Positions 41,275 to 49,673 of a stretch of DNA of 64,000 bases are shown piece by piece. The notes beneath the pieces were generated by a model. It made no database searches. It saw only the letters and a program-made list of their open reading frames with translations, and was not told where the DNA came from. Position 1 is the stretch's first letter; each line of letters opens with the position of its first letter. Location: contig DS990260.1 of the NCBI GenBank assembly GCA_000155435.1, positions 1,551,871 to 1,615,870 on the forward strand, in the 5' to 3' direction. The position numbers were made by a program, and so were the translations under genes. This stretch comes from Clostridiales bacterium 1_7_47FAA (lineage in GTDB: Bacteria; Bacillota; Clostridia; Lachnospirales; Lachnospiraceae).

Positions 41275-43037
41275 CAGTATGCCCCCTCCCCAAACCGCAT
41301 GGCCCGCCTTAACACGGACTTATAGTCTGTCTTCTTCGCCATGGACTTCACCGCCACCGCCAGGGCCACGGCCATCTGAAGGCCGTCCGGGGCATCATCA
41401 TTCCTGCCCATCGGGAACTCCTCCAGCTGCTTAAGCAGCGTCTTATGCTTCCGGTTAAACTTGATATACCCGTTTTTAATGTAGGGCTGCAGGGACTGGA
41501 TGCGCAGCATCTTGTTGGCAGTGGACTGGATTTCCTCGATGGGGATGTACTCCCCCAGTTCTGCCGACAGCTGCGCCATGACTTCCTTGAAGAAGTACTG
41601 GAACTGCACCGTCTCCACCCCGAACCGGAAGAACCCCTTATGGTAATCGCGCTTCAGGCGCCTTGACATCTCAAACACGTCCTGGATGATGGCATCCGGC
41701 TTCCTGCGTTCCACGCTGGCCGCCTCCACATACATGTATCCGGTGTACTGGTCCAGGGCCAGGTTGATGATGGAGGACGTGTCCGCCTTTTTGTTCTTCC
41801 CCAGGGACGGGTCATTGGACCCGACAAAGAGGTAGCGGCTGTCCGTAAAGTCCACCAGCTCCTCCTCGTAGTAATCAAACCACTCCGGGTTGAAGGCCGC
41901 ATTGTCCGGGTCGATGGGGTTGTTCTGCAGCTCGCTGTTAAAGGCCGCCTCCCCGTCTGATACGCGGATGACCATCAGCTTGTAATAATCCATCTTCTCC
42001 GGCCACAGGACCTGGGTTCCTATCAGCATTTCCGCCTCGTTTGCCTCGTAAAATTCCCGGGCGTGTTCCTTGTGCTTATCGTCAAACAGGTTGGTATAAA
42101 TCTCTGTCCAGCGCTCCCACAGGTCCTCCCGCCTTGCAAAGGACAGCACGGCCTGATAGGTCCGGGAATCATACTCCGGATTCTTCAGTACCCCGCTGAG
42201 CAGGGAATCGTAATGGAGCACCGTACCGATGTACATGATATCCGTATAGGTATCCCCTGCTTTGGATACCGCCTTCTTAAACCAGGATTCCAGCTTCCGG
42301 CGCTGCTCCGCCGTGTTGACGTTCTCGTCATTCTCCACATCGTCCAGGACAATCAGGTCCGGCCTCCAGGCCCGGTGCCGGCGGCCTCGTATCTTCTTTC
42401 CGGAGCCGATGGCCTCAATCTTGATGTCCTGGGCCGTCAGGATGACATTCCCCTTCCACACCTTTCCCTGCTGCCGGCCGAAGTCCTCCTGGATGTCCCG
42501 GTTTTCCTCCAGCTCTGTCTTGATGTCCGTTAAGAACCCTTCGGCCTGGTCGGACGAATCGGACAGGATGATGATGTAATGCTTGTACCGGTACAAAGCC
42601 GCGTGCAGGGAATCCTTAAATGTAAAGTTGGTGGACTTTGCATGGCCTCTCGGCGCTGCCACCACGTTCCGGCTCCCGTCCAGCCGCGAGATGACGGCTG
42701 CTTCCTGGTATGGATTGCGCCCCTTCAGCACACCCTTAGTCCAGACCGTGTCCAGTTCTTCATGGAAGGCTGGGGATTTGCGGACAAAGTAGTGTTTTAA
42801 ATAGGCCCGCCCAAAATATCCCAGGTCGATGGCCGCCAGGCGCTTTCTGAGCCCTCTCGAACCCGTCAGGGGATGCCCGTCCTGGTACAACCGCATCAGT
42901 TCCCGGCGCTCCGGCTCATGGTCCGTCCGGCGCAGGACATAGGCCTCAAACAGCTCCCGCTGATAGGCTTCCCGTTCCTGTTCCTCCCGGCCTTCCTCTT
43001 CGTCCAGGCGCTCCAGGTATTCGTTGATATCAATCAT
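41274..43037 (-). CDS. Terminase large subunit (Mu gp28-like)
   Basis: 587 residues. Packaging ATPase with a Walker A-like APRGHAKST (128-136) and Walker B LIVLDDVEND; the C-terminal nuclease starts at FVGSNDPSLGKNKKAD. It cuts host-flanked phage DNA in a headful mode typical of transposable phages. Confidence 0.92.
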   Translation of the reverse strand: MIDINEYLERLDEEEGREEQEREAYQRELFEAYVLRRTDHEPERRELMRLYQDGHPLTGSRGLRKRLAAIDLGYFGRAYLKHYFVRKSPAFHEELDTVWTKGVLKGRNPYQEAAVISRLDGSRNVVAAPRGHAKSTNFTFKDSLHAALYRYKHYIIILSDSSDQAEGFLTDIKTELEENRDIQEDFGRQQGKVWKGNVILTAQDIKIEAIGSGKKIRGRRHRAWRPDLIVLDDVENDENVNTAEQRRKLESWFKKAVSKAGDTYTDIMYIGTVLHYDSLLSGVLKNPEYDSRTYQAVLSFARREDLWERWTEIYTNLFDDKHKEHAREFYEANEAEMLIGTQVLWPEKMDYYKLMVIRVSDGEAAFNSELQNNPIDPDNAAFNPEWFDYYEEELVDFTDSRYLFVGSNDPSLGKNKKADTSSIINLALDQYTGYMYVEAASVERRKPDAIIQDVFEMSRRLKRDYHKGFFRFGVETVQFQYFFKEVMAQLSAELGEYIPIEEIQSTANKMLRIQSLQPYIKNGYIKFNRKHKTLLKQLEEFPMGRNDDAPDGLQMAVALAVAVKSMAKKTDYKSVLRRAMRFGEGAY

Positions 43038-43590
43038 GCAGCATCAGCTCCTTTGCACGGGTCAGGATTTCCTTCAGTCTTACCTTCAGCTCCGGGTCTG
43101 ACTTGATGGTCTTCATGATTTCCTCCTCCATTTCCTTAAAGGCCAGGTCCGCCTTATCCTTCATGTCCTGGCGGACCTTATCCTTATAGACCTTGGTCCG
43201 GCTCAGGGATGCAATCAGCCGTCCCACCTTGTCTAATGGCAGGTAGTCAAACTCATCCTCCGCTGTTGCCAGGCGGTTAATCAGACCATCCATCATCAGC
43301 ATCAGGCCCGCCTCGGTATAATCCGCATCCGGGTTCTTTCGGACCACATTTACTAGAGCCTCGGTCCGGGACTGGGCCTCCAGTAAGCGCTGGGCGGCCG
43401 TGTTGCTCCGGACCGCATACCGCCCCACGCTGCTTTTGCTGATTTCATAGCCCTTTTCCTTCAGCCAGCCGCTGACGTCCTGGTAGCTGTTGGATGTATC
43501 GGAAAGCATCACGTCTACCTGTCCTTTGATTTCAGACGGCAGTTCGTCAATCTTGGAGGATATGCGGTTCTTCTTCCTCGTCCTTCCCAT
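43030..43590 (-). CDS. Terminase small subunit-like DUF3486 protein (Mu gp27)
   Basis: 186 residues, starting GRTRKKNRISSKIDELPSEI with the DUF3486 helix-turn-helix (GYEISKSSVGRYA). It recognises phage DNA for packaging. Overlaps the large subunit gene by 8 bases. Confidence 0.88.
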   Translation of the reverse strand: MGRTRKKNRISSKIDELPSEIKGQVDVMLSDTSNSYQDVSGWLKEKGYEISKSSVGRYAVRSNTAAQRLLEAQSRTEALVNVVRKNPDADYTEAGLMLMMDGLINRLATAEDEFDYLPLDKVGRLIASLSRTKVYKDKVRQDMKDKADLAFKEMEEEIMKTIKSDPELKVRLKEILTRAKELMLHD

Positions 43591-43904
43591 CAGACATCCA
43601 CTCCCGCGTCCTCTATGGTGCCCTCCGCCAGGTCCACACCGGCCTTGGTCAGCCGTATCACGGCGTCCTTGGCGTATGCGTTGTAGGCGGTCACCTTCAG
43701 GTTCGTAAACTCAATGTATCCGGCGTCCTTCAGGTAGTCCAGGTATTTGGTGATGTCCGGGGATACGATTAATCCCGCCGCTATCATGGAGTTGGACAGC
43801 TGCCTGGTCAGCGCCGTGTTGTTATATCCCTTTACCAGGGACCGTATGATATAGCCCCTGACTGCCTTGTTGTGCTGGATTTCAGCCAGCTCCCTATCAT
43901 CCAT
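43590..43904 (-). CDS. Winged-helix-like phage protein
   Basis: 104 residues. A compact helix pattern (GYNNTALTRQLSNSMIAAG...YLDYLKDAGYIEF) ending in a hairpin and LTKAGVDLAEG resembles a winged helix. It lies before the small terminase gene, where Mu relatives have small DNA-binding proteins. Role unknown. Confidence 0.68.
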   Translation of the reverse strand: MDDRELAEIQHNKAVRGYIIRSLVKGYNNTALTRQLSNSMIAAGLIVSPDITKYLDYLKDAGYIEFTNLKVTAYNAYAKDAVIRLTKAGVDLAEGTIEDAGVDV

Positions 43905-44250
43905 CCGTTTTGCCTCCCTGTCTTACCAGTAACCGGTCCAGCTTACTGTCCATGGACCGCATCTTGTCCTCCACCCCGTTCATGCTCCGGAAGAAATCCT
44001 CCCGCAGCACGAAGGTCGTGGCAAAATCCCCCTTGATGGAGCTCAGCTCCTTCTGTACCGCCTTGATGTCCGCCTCCTGCTTGTCCTCCAGCTTGGTGAC
44101 CCGCTCGTCAAACCTGGCAATGGTGCTGTCCAGCTTGCTCCCGACACCGCTTACGGACCGCTTGAAGTCATCAATCATCATCTTTACCAGGAACCAGAGG
44201 ACCGTCCCCACCGCAGTGGCTGCCATGCCGATTGTGACTGCATCGTTCAT
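43897..44250 (-). CDS. Membrane-anchored coiled-coil phage protein (lysis region)
   Basis: 117 residues. One membrane segment (GMAATAVGTVLWFLVKMMI) and a long coiled coil (KLEDKQEADIKAVQKELSS, KMRSMDSKLDRLL). Start ATG overlaps the holin stop (ATGA). Position suggests a spanin-like or DUF2730-like lysis accessory; the host's single membrane makes an outer-membrane spanin role impossible. Confidence 0.72.
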   Translation of the reverse strand: MNDAVTIGMAATAVGTVLWFLVKMMIDDFKRSVSGVGSKLDSTIARFDERVTKLEDKQEADIKAVQKELSSIKGDFATTFVLREDFFRSMNGVEDKMRSMDSKLDRLLVRQGGKTDG

Positions 44251-44594
44251 GCGCTTCCTCCCGGATGTCTGTATCTTGCCCACAGCTGTGCCAGCTTCTC
44301 CCAGCCGTACATGGCCAGGAAGGCCACATAAAAGGCCACTACCAGGGCCAGGACCGGTCCCCACCAGGCGGCCGCGGCCTCCGTGCCGGTCACATACCAC
44401 CAGTAAACCAGCTGGCATAGGATGACCGACAGCACAATCACCTGCACGGCCGTGGGTATCCTCCCCAAAAAGCCGATTTCCTTGGTTACCTCCGTGATGA
44501 CGCTGACCGTAAAGGCCGCCACCGCAATGGCTGCCATCATGAGGGCCAGCTGCTGGGTATACTGCCCCGCCAAGGTCTGTAATACGTTCTCCAT
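44247..44594 (-). CDS. Phage holin candidate
   Basis: 115 residues, ATG after GAGGAGG. Three hydrophobic segments (LALMMAAIAVAAFTV, AVQVIVLSVILCQLVYWW, GPVLALVVAFYVAFLAM). Size, membrane pattern and position between endolysin and head genes fit a holin that opens the membrane to the lysin. First gene of the late transcript after the terminator. Confidence 0.75.
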   Translation of the reverse strand: MENVLQTLAGQYTQQLALMMAAIAVAAFTVSVITEVTKEIGFLGRIPTAVQVIVLSVILCQLVYWWYVTGTEAAAAWWGPVLALVVAFYVAFLAMYGWEKLAQLWARYRHPGGSA

Positions 44595-44632
44595 TTCCCA
44601 TTCCTCCTCGCTCGTTCTGTCTGTCCTGGGAC

Positions 44633-44663
44633 AAAAAAACAGGACATGACTTTCGTCATGTCC
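44633..44663 (-). terminator. Terminator between Mor-like gene and late operon
   Basis: Perfect 9-bp stem GGACATGAC / GTCATGTCC with a GAAA loop on the minus strand, then TG and seven T. It ends the early/middle transcript; alternatively it attenuates a late promoter lying between 44664 and 44714. Confidence 0.8.
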
Positions 44664-44714
44664 ATAGGATAATCCATCTGGAAACATATTGTTAGCCCAA
44701 GCATTTTGGACAAC

Positions 44715-45059
44715 TCATCTTTTTCCGGCCTCTCCGGATTCCCCGTCCAGGAACTCAAACAGGCTGATTTGTGCCGGGTCCAGGTCCCGTACAATCTGTA
44801 ATATCTGGTTGGTGGTCAGGTCGTACTCCTTGGCCAGTTCCTTGGCGTTCCGGCCATTGTATTCCCGCCGTATCCGGCGGTTCCGCGCCGGGGCCAGGAT
44901 GCGCTCCGCCTTGGGCAGGTATATCTTGTCCCCCATGAAATACCGGGACAGCTTCAGCACGTTCTTTAAACCTATCATTTCCACCACCAGGCGGTACGGC
45001 TCCGCGATATCCTCCAGGGTGGTATCCGCTTCCAGCTCCTCCATCAGCTCCCTGCGCAT
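44715..45059 (-). CDS. Mor/C-family late transcription activator
   Basis: 114 residues. The C-terminal helix-turn-helix (REYNGRNAKELAKEYDLTTN) is characteristic of Mu Mor and C, and an N-terminal dimerisation region precedes it. Only one such gene is present, so it likely performs both steps (middle and late) that Mu splits between Mor and C. It lies last in the early transcript, before a terminator and the late genes. Confidence 0.85.
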   Translation of the reverse strand: MRRELMEELEADTTLEDIAEPYRLVVEMIGLKNVLKLSRYFMGDKIYLPKAERILAPARNRRIRREYNGRNAKELAKEYDLTTNQILQIVRDLDPAQISLFEFLDGESGEAGKR

Positions 45060-45074
45060 CCGTATCCCCTCCTC

Positions 45075-45929
45075 TTATTCCGCCAGGCCTTCCCACTTAA
45101 GTGCGCCGTCCGCATCCGGGGTCAGTATGACCGGCTCCGTGACCATGCCGCCGGCCCCGTCCATCAGGTACCATTTCCCATCTATGGTCTGCTGTCCCTT
45201 TACCATGGCACCATCACTTCCCAGATAGTACCAGTCCCCCTGGTACTGGTACCAGGTGTCCCTGACCATGCGGCCGGCCCCGTCAAACCAGTACCAGCGG
45301 CCATCCACGTCCAGGTACCAGGCGTTACGGACACATTGGCCTGTATCCCCCAGGTAAAACCGCCAGACGCCGTCCTCTTCCTGCCAGCCGGATTTCCTGG
45401 CCGGCTCCTCCGGGACCACGTCATCCAGCAGATAGCGCCGGACGCACACCAGTCCCTTGTTCCCGCGTTTGGTGGAGGTCTTCGTGTTCTGGCGCTGGGT
45501 ACAGTAGGATACCATGTTCTTATAGGATGGGCGGCCGCTTCCGTGCCCGCAGATGATGGTATCCTCCCCGTCCAGCGTATGCACCATCTCCACATGGCCG
45601 ATGGTCTGCGGCCGGCTCTCGTCCGTCCCGGCAAACTCCAGCATGTCACCTACCCGCAGCAGGCCGATGTCCCGCACCTGGCCGTCCCGGATGGGGACGT
45701 CCACCGTCACCAGCCGCGCGGACTGGTAGATGCCGGCTGTGTTCAGGATGCCGAAACCATATCCGGCTTCCTTGTATGCATAACAGATGGAGCTGGAGCA
45801 GTCGCTGTAATAGTTCCCATCACTGTGTTTCCGGTAGCAGTAGTCCCGCAGCGGCTGGCTGTAGTGGTTCCTTCCGATGAGCTCGTCATACTTCCTGGCC
45901 ACGGCCTGTCTCTTTTCGTCTGCTTTCAT
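45075..45929 (-). CDS. Endolysin: NlpC/P60-like peptidase with cell-wall repeats
   Basis: 284 residues, ATG at 45929 after GGAGG. N-terminal cysteine peptidase with catalytic Cys in SDCSSSICYAYK and His in GHVEMVH. The C-terminal 90 residues hold aromatic choline-binding-type repeats (AWYLDVDGRWYWFD, WYQYQGDWYYLGSDGAM, GKWYLMDGAGGM). No signal peptide, so it needs the holin. It cleaves the host peptidoglycan at lysis. Confidence 0.87.
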   Translation of the reverse strand: MKADEKRQAVARKYDELIGRNHYSQPLRDYCYRKHSDGNYYSDCSSSICYAYKEAGYGFGILNTAGIYQSARLVTVDVPIRDGQVRDIGLLRVGDMLEFAGTDESRPQTIGHVEMVHTLDGEDTIICGHGSGRPSYKNMVSYCTQRQNTKTSTKRGNKGLVCVRRYLLDDVVPEEPARKSGWQEEDGVWRFYLGDTGQCVRNAWYLDVDGRWYWFDGAGRMVRDTWYQYQGDWYYLGSDGAMVKGQQTIDGKWYLMDGAGGMVTEPVILTPDADGALKWEGLAE

Positions 45930-46633
45930 CACTTGTCCTCCCTTTCATAGGCAATTTCCAGCTTCAGCTTGGATGTCACAATCAGGGACCGCTTGATTTC
46001 ATCCATGCTCCAGTCAATCCCCTCATCCGGCAGGATGGCCTGTATCAGTTCTGCGTTTTTAATCTTTGATATGTAGTACAGGTCCATGTCCAGGTTGGGG
46101 GCGGCGGCCTCCGCGGCCTCCTCCGTGGTCCCCTTGCCCAGATACCCCAGGACGGACAGCAGTGTCTTCTTATCCTCCTTGTAGTCCCCCTTCAGCCTCC
46201 GGGCCAGCACCTCCCTCTGGCCCTCGCTCACCGGTACGCTCATCTCCTTCAGGTAATCCTCTAATGTGTACTCAAAGGTATAATCGTTGGCGGCAATGGC
46301 CTTCAGGGCCTTCTGCAGCTTCCTGTCCAGGGTATAGGTGGTCTTCGTGGTCTCCGTCACCAGCCCTGTGCACACATCCTCACCGATGGCCTGTTTTAAC
46401 CGGGGCATGTTGAGGATGTCTATCTCCTTCGGCTCCGACACGGCCACATAGCTGCCGTCCGTCCCGTACATGCGGCAGTACTGGTTATTCCGGTCCTTTA
46501 AGACCGACAGTCCCCGGTTCTGGATTTCCGCCTTGTATTTCTCCAGGGCGGACTTGGCATCCTCGGCCACCTTCATGGCCGCCACGGCCAGGTCCACCAG
46601 CTCCTTATCATTTACCAGTCCCAAATCCATCAT
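45929..46633 (-). CDS. Early phage protein, unknown
   Basis: 234 residues, ATG after AAGGAG. A helical N-terminal region (VAAMKVAEDAKSALEKYKAE), a middle with Tyr/Arg/Gly (QYCRMYGTDGSYVAV) and a helical C-terminus. It does not match Mu Gam convincingly. It may be a nucleic-acid-binding protein from composition and position, but that is a guess. Confidence 0.7.
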   Translation of the reverse strand: MMDLGLVNDKELVDLAVAAMKVAEDAKSALEKYKAEIQNRGLSVLKDRNNQYCRMYGTDGSYVAVSEPKEIDILNMPRLKQAIGEDVCTGLVTETTKTTYTLDRKLQKALKAIAANDYTFEYTLEDYLKEMSVPVSEGQREVLARRLKGDYKEDKKTLLSVLGYLGKGTTEEAAEAAAPNLDMDLYYISKIKNAELIQAILPDEGIDWSMDEIKRSLIVTSKLKLEIAYEREDK

Positions 46634-46893
46634 GCAAGCTCCTTCCGTTTCTGCTTCACGTATTCATCCACCAGCTGGTCTGCGCAGGCACGGCAGACCC
46701 CTTTGCCATTTTTCTTAAGATGGATTTCCCCGCTGCCGCAGTAGATGCAGCGGGCCTGGTAGGCCCGGATGACCAGCTCGTTCCTGTCATTGACCTCCAG
46801 CTCAATGGCGTCCCTGGGTTCCATCCCCATGGACCGCCTGAGTTTCACGGGGATGTTGACCCCGCCCTTGCTTGTAATGCGCTTGTATTCCAT
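46630..46893 (-). CDS. AbrB/SpoVT-like protein with zinc ribbon
   Basis: 87 residues, ATG after AAGGAGG. N-terminal swapped-hairpin DNA-binding domain (RITSKGGVNIPVKLRRSMGM) joined to a C-terminal CIYCGSGE...GVCRAC four-cysteine zinc ribbon. Likely an early phage regulator. The fusion of these two modules is uncommon among AbrB proteins. Confidence 0.78.
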   Translation of the reverse strand: MEYKRITSKGGVNIPVKLRRSMGMEPRDAIELEVNDRNELVIRAYQARCIYCGSGEIHLKKNGKGVCRACADQLVDEYVKQKRKELA

Positions 46894-46906
46894 TGCTTCC
46901 TCCTTC

Positions 46907-47167
46907 TTATCCCATATCCCAGGTATGTCCCTCCCGGATGTCCTGGGCATGCTCCTCATCCAGGCGGGCCGTGGCCGCCAGGAAGATGTCCAGCATGGCG
47001 TCCTTGACTTCCTCCACGCCCATTCCGCGTTTTACTGCCTCCGCTGCCACGATGGCGGCGAACACCCCCAGCATCCGGGCCATGTCCTCCATGCTCACGT
47101 CCGTCCCGCCCATCCGGATGGTCCCGTCCTCCCGGACCAGCTCTATCCGGGCTTGTGTTGGTTCCAT
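46907..47167 (-). CDS. Small early phage protein, 86 residues
   Basis: Ribosome site GGGAGG, helical and acidic, with MEDMARMLGVFAAIVAAEA in the centre. No family recognised; part of the run of small early genes. Confidence 0.68.
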   Translation of the reverse strand: MEPTQARIELVREDGTIRMGGTDVSMEDMARMLGVFAAIVAAEAVKRGMGVEEVKDAMLDIFLAATARLDEEHAQDIREGHTWDMG

Positions 47168-47177
47168 AGGCCCTCCC

Positions 47178-47771
47178 TTAAAACTTCTTTTTTCCTATCA
47201 GCGTGTTGACGATGGCCTCCACCTCGTCCGCGGCCCGGGCCAAGCCGGCCCGGCTGCTGCGCATGACTGCCTGGTACCCTTCGCACATCTCCTTCAGCAG
47301 ACGGATGCGCTCCTGGTATTCCTGTATCTGTCCTTCCCCCTCCTGCAGGATGGCCTGGTAGGCACGGTTCTGCTCCTCCGTTTTACGCCTTGTCTCCTCC
47401 AGGCGTCCCTGGGCTTCCTCCAGGCGCTGGACCATCCGTTCCACATACAGCTTGTCCAGGTCCGGCCCGCAGCCAAGGTCCACCCGGTACAGGGTGATGA
47501 CGTTGTGGTTCTCGGCATTGGCCAGCAGTATCCACAGGCCGTTCACATATACCTCCTTGGGTACCCGGTCCTTCCCGCCCTCCGTCCGGCCCGTATAGAC
47601 CCGTTTCCCGTAACGCAGCATCCGGTTGATTTCTTCCTCTATCCGTTGGCTGTGCTCTGCCACATAGGCGGTTATCTCCAGCCGGCTGTCCCGGTCCTTG
47701 CACCGCTCGGCATAACGTTCCTTTGCGTGGTTGCTCACGGTATACATGGATGTTTCCTTTCCTGTCTCCAT
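47178..47771 (-). CDS. Early phage protein with coiled coil
   Basis: 197 residues. The first 95 residues include NHAKERYAERCKDRDS and strands around VYVNGLWILLANAENHNV, a toxin-RelE/BrnT-like or DUF4258-like outline. The rest is a long coiled coil rich in Glu/Gln/Arg. Function unknown. Confidence 0.7.
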   Translation of the reverse strand: METGKETSMYTVSNHAKERYAERCKDRDSRLEITAYVAEHSQRIEEEINRMLRYGKRVYTGRTEGGKDRVPKEVYVNGLWILLANAENHNVITLYRVDLGCGPDLDKLYVERMVQRLEEAQGRLEETRRKTEEQNRAYQAILQEGEGQIQEYQERIRLLKEMCEGYQAVMRSSRAGLARAADEVEAIVNTLIGKKKF

Positions 47772-47785
47772 CCCTTCGTCCCTCC

Positions 47786-48094
47786 TTATTCATCCTCCGG
47801 CATGACATAGGTCTTGGGTGGGATGGCCACAAAGGCCGGCTGATGACGTCCGGTAACCAGGTCCGTCCCTCCCGTGCAGGAGATGTAATTTGACTGTTCC
47901 TTCAGGATGGCCTGGAGCACCTCCTTTGCCCGCTCCTTCCGGCGGTAAAACCCTAACGCAAGCTCCTTCCGGTCCGTCTTCCGGTTAAGCAGGAGCACGT
48001 AATCCGGCCGGCCGGTACCCGGGGCTGCAATGCGTATCTCATCCATGGATTCCGTGGTCAGCAGCCGCTCCTTATTCTGTGTCAGTATCCACAT
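47786..48094 (-). CDS. Small early phage protein, 102 residues
   Basis: ATG at 48094 after GGGGGGAAGGAA. Begins MWILTQNKERLLTTESMDEI; strand-rich first half, helical segment KERAKEVLQAILKEQ, then a Pro-rich end. Resembles short phage proteins describing residues I-T-Q-N-K but no named domain. Confidence 0.68.
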   Translation of the reverse strand: MWILTQNKERLLTTESMDEIRIAAPGTGRPDYVLLLNRKTDRKELALGFYRRKERAKEVLQAILKEQSNYISCTGGTDLVTGRHQPAFVAIPPKTYVMPEDE

Positions 48095-48302
48095 GTTCCT
48101 TCCCCCCTTCACCATCCGGTTCCATACCGGTCTCCTCCGGCACTCCCGTTACCATCTCCCTTATGTAGCGGTGCGGCACGTTGCAGTCCACGGCATTTTT
48201 CATCAGTTCCGCGGATGTGCTTTCCCGTATGAGCCGGTAGAAATCGGAAAAGGTGACCTCCACCCGGTCCTCTTTTGAGAATGCATCCAGTAGCGTTCCC
48301 AT
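48072..48302 (-). CDS. Small early phage protein, 76 residues
   Basis: ATG after AAGGAG; helical N-terminal part (FSDFYRLIRESTSAELMK) and acidic end. Overlaps the next gene's start by 23 bases. Unknown. Confidence 0.65.
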   Translation of the reverse strand: MGTLLDAFSKEDRVEVTFSDFYRLIRESTSAELMKNAVDCNVPHRYIREMVTGVPEETGMEPDGEGGKEHVDTDTE

Positions 48303-48335
48303 CTGTTTCTCCTTCCTTCCGGTATCCCGGAAATG

Positions 48336-48443
48336 TTACTTTTTCTCAGTTTCCATAGCCTTCCTAATGGCCCTTAACTCCTTCAGGATTTCAATTAACA
48401 CCTTCAGGGTTTCGACCTTGGTCGTATACTCAAACATTGCCAT
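48336..48443 (-). CDS. Small early phage protein, 35 residues
   Basis: Very short frame with a strong GGAGGTGAAATC before ATG. The product (MAMFEYTTKVETLKVLIEI at its start) is one amphipathic helix with a Lys/Glu-rich end. Too short for routine gene calls. Supported by ribosome site and by exact fit between neighbours. Confidence 0.6.
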   Translation of the reverse strand: MAMFEYTTKVETLKVLIEILKELRAIRKAMETEKK

Positions 48444-48447
48444 GATT

Positions 48448-48753
48448 TCACCTCCATAACCACCCCGGCTCCTGGCCTTTCCTCTTCCGTACCGGCCTCA
48501 GGACCTTCAGCCTGGTACCATCCCACAGGACCTTCAGCCTGGCATGGTCCCACTCCGCTGCCCAACTTCCACGCATGGGTTCCTCTATCCGTTCAATCAG
48601 ATAACGAGCCTTATACTCCCTGCCGGTATCACTATAATAGGCAATCAGCTGATGATGACGGATATCCAGCAGTTCCATAAGTTCAGAGTTTCTATACTCC
48701 CCCATGTACCTGCCATGGTCATACAGCCTGAAATAGGCTGCCCGTCCTGCCAT
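48448..48753 (-). CDS. Small early phage protein, 101 residues
   Basis: GGAAGGGGG before ATG. Starts MAGRAAYFRLYDHGRYMGEY; basic, aromatic-rich C-terminus. A short internal repeat (ARLKVLWDGTRLKVLRPV) is visible. Unknown role. Confidence 0.65.
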   Translation of the reverse strand: MAGRAAYFRLYDHGRYMGEYRNSELMELLDIRHHQLIAYYSDTGREYKARYLIERIEEPMRGSWAAEWDHARLKVLWDGTRLKVLRPVRKRKGQEPGWLWR

Positions 48754-48788
48754 ACCGGTCCCCCCTTCCCCTCAAAACCAGGCCTCAT

Positions 48789-49061
48789 CTACCGGAGCGC
48801 TTCCACCATGAGCTGGATGCCTGCCTTCATCCCGGCTATGTAGTTCTCTTCCTGGGCCCTTCCTGATAGCTCAATATCCATTTCCTCTAATTCGTCAAAC
48901 GCCTCCAGCTGGCCTTTTTTTAATGTTTTCCGGAATCTCTGGTGGGCTTCATAGTTCTCCTTCATCCAGCGTTTATATGCGCGGGAATAGTCCATTCCGT
49001 CAGCCGGACGGAAATCACCATGGAATATGCGTTTAAAGAGCTTCGTATGTTTCCCTGGCAT
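48789..49061 (-). CDS. DUF6809-like phage protein
   Basis: 90 residues, ATG after AGGAGGTGTAGTC. The outline IFHGDFRPADGM ... LEAFDELEEMDIELSG ... NYIAGMKAGIQLMVEAL fits the small helical DUF6809 group found in Clostridia mobile elements. Function unknown. Confidence 0.68.
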   Translation of the reverse strand: MPGKHTKLFKRIFHGDFRPADGMDYSRAYKRWMKENYEAHQRFRKTLKKGQLEAFDELEEMDIELSGRAQEENYIAGMKAGIQLMVEALR

Positions 49062-49063
49062 GA

Positions 49064-49450
49064 CTACACCTCCTGTCCTGCAAACGCAAAACACTCCGTT
49101 CCGATTCCTTCTTCATCCAGGACAATAATCCCCTTCCCATTCGGGATACCAAAGAGTCCATAAGCCGCCCAGTTGCAGCCAGACGCATCTCCCGCCTTCG
49201 GGGCCCCCTTTCCCGTATATCTTCCAAGGCACTCCTGGCAGGCACAGTTTGGTCCTTTGGCTCCGGCCTCTTTAAAATCCCTGATTGATGCAATATGTCC
49301 GCACATGGGGCACTCAAACTTCCAATCCATGTAGTCCTTACCAAAACGTCTTTTTCCTTCCTCCCTCCATTCCTGGATTGTCATTATCTTATGCGTGGCA
49401 TCCTCAACGACCTTGGTCGCTCCTGTGTGTAACTTAATTGTCCGTTTCAT
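49064..49450 (-). CDS. VVA0879-family zinc-binding phage protein
   Basis: 128 residues, ATG at 49450 after GAGGAG. Two metal-binding Cys groups (FECPMCGHIAS and CACQEC) in a pattern typical for the VVA0879 family seen in phages. A conserved C-terminal part (LFGIPNGKGIIVLDEEG) follows. Unknown biochemical role. Confidence 0.75.
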   Translation of the reverse strand: MKRTIKLHTGATKVVEDATHKIMTIQEWREEGKRRFGKDYMDWKFECPMCGHIASIRDFKEAGAKGPNCACQECLGRYTGKGAPKAGDASGCNWAAYGLFGIPNGKGIIVLDEEGIGTECFAFAGQEV

Positions 49451-49469
49451 CTCCACTCTCCTCTCTTTA

Positions 49470-49673
49470 CTATTCTATCCTATGGCTCCGGCGCACTATC
49501 TCCTCATGGTACTGCTTTGCATTCTCCGCCTTCCGGTCCCATAAGGCCCACATGCAATGCAGGACCCCCAGGAGGTAGGACTGGGCAAGGGCCGCATCCA
49601 CCCAGGACTTTTCATCCAGATAATCCTGGTATTCCCGGTATTTCCGGTCAAACAGCTGCATCAGTCCTTCCAT
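49470..49673 (-). CDS. Small early phage protein, 67 residues
   Basis: Helical, Tyr/Trp-rich (YREYQDYLDEKSWVDAALAQ, LHCMWALWDRK). Its start overlaps the stop of the preceding gene. No family recognised. Confidence 0.62.
   Translation of the reverse strand: MEGLMQLFDRKYREYQDYLDEKSWVDAALAQSYLLGVLHCMWALWDRKAENAKQYHEEIVRRSHRIE

Noticed and set aside
40204..41325. Long open frames on the plus strand opposite phage head genes (also 52363-53343 and 46893-47810)
   Set aside because: Antisense shadows of GC-rich codons in the portal, transposase and early genes; no ribosome sites and no recognisable protein.
45929..46633. Mu Gam-like nuclease inhibitor
   Set aside because: Position would fit loosely, but the sequence lacks the Gam pattern and is longer; left as unknown.
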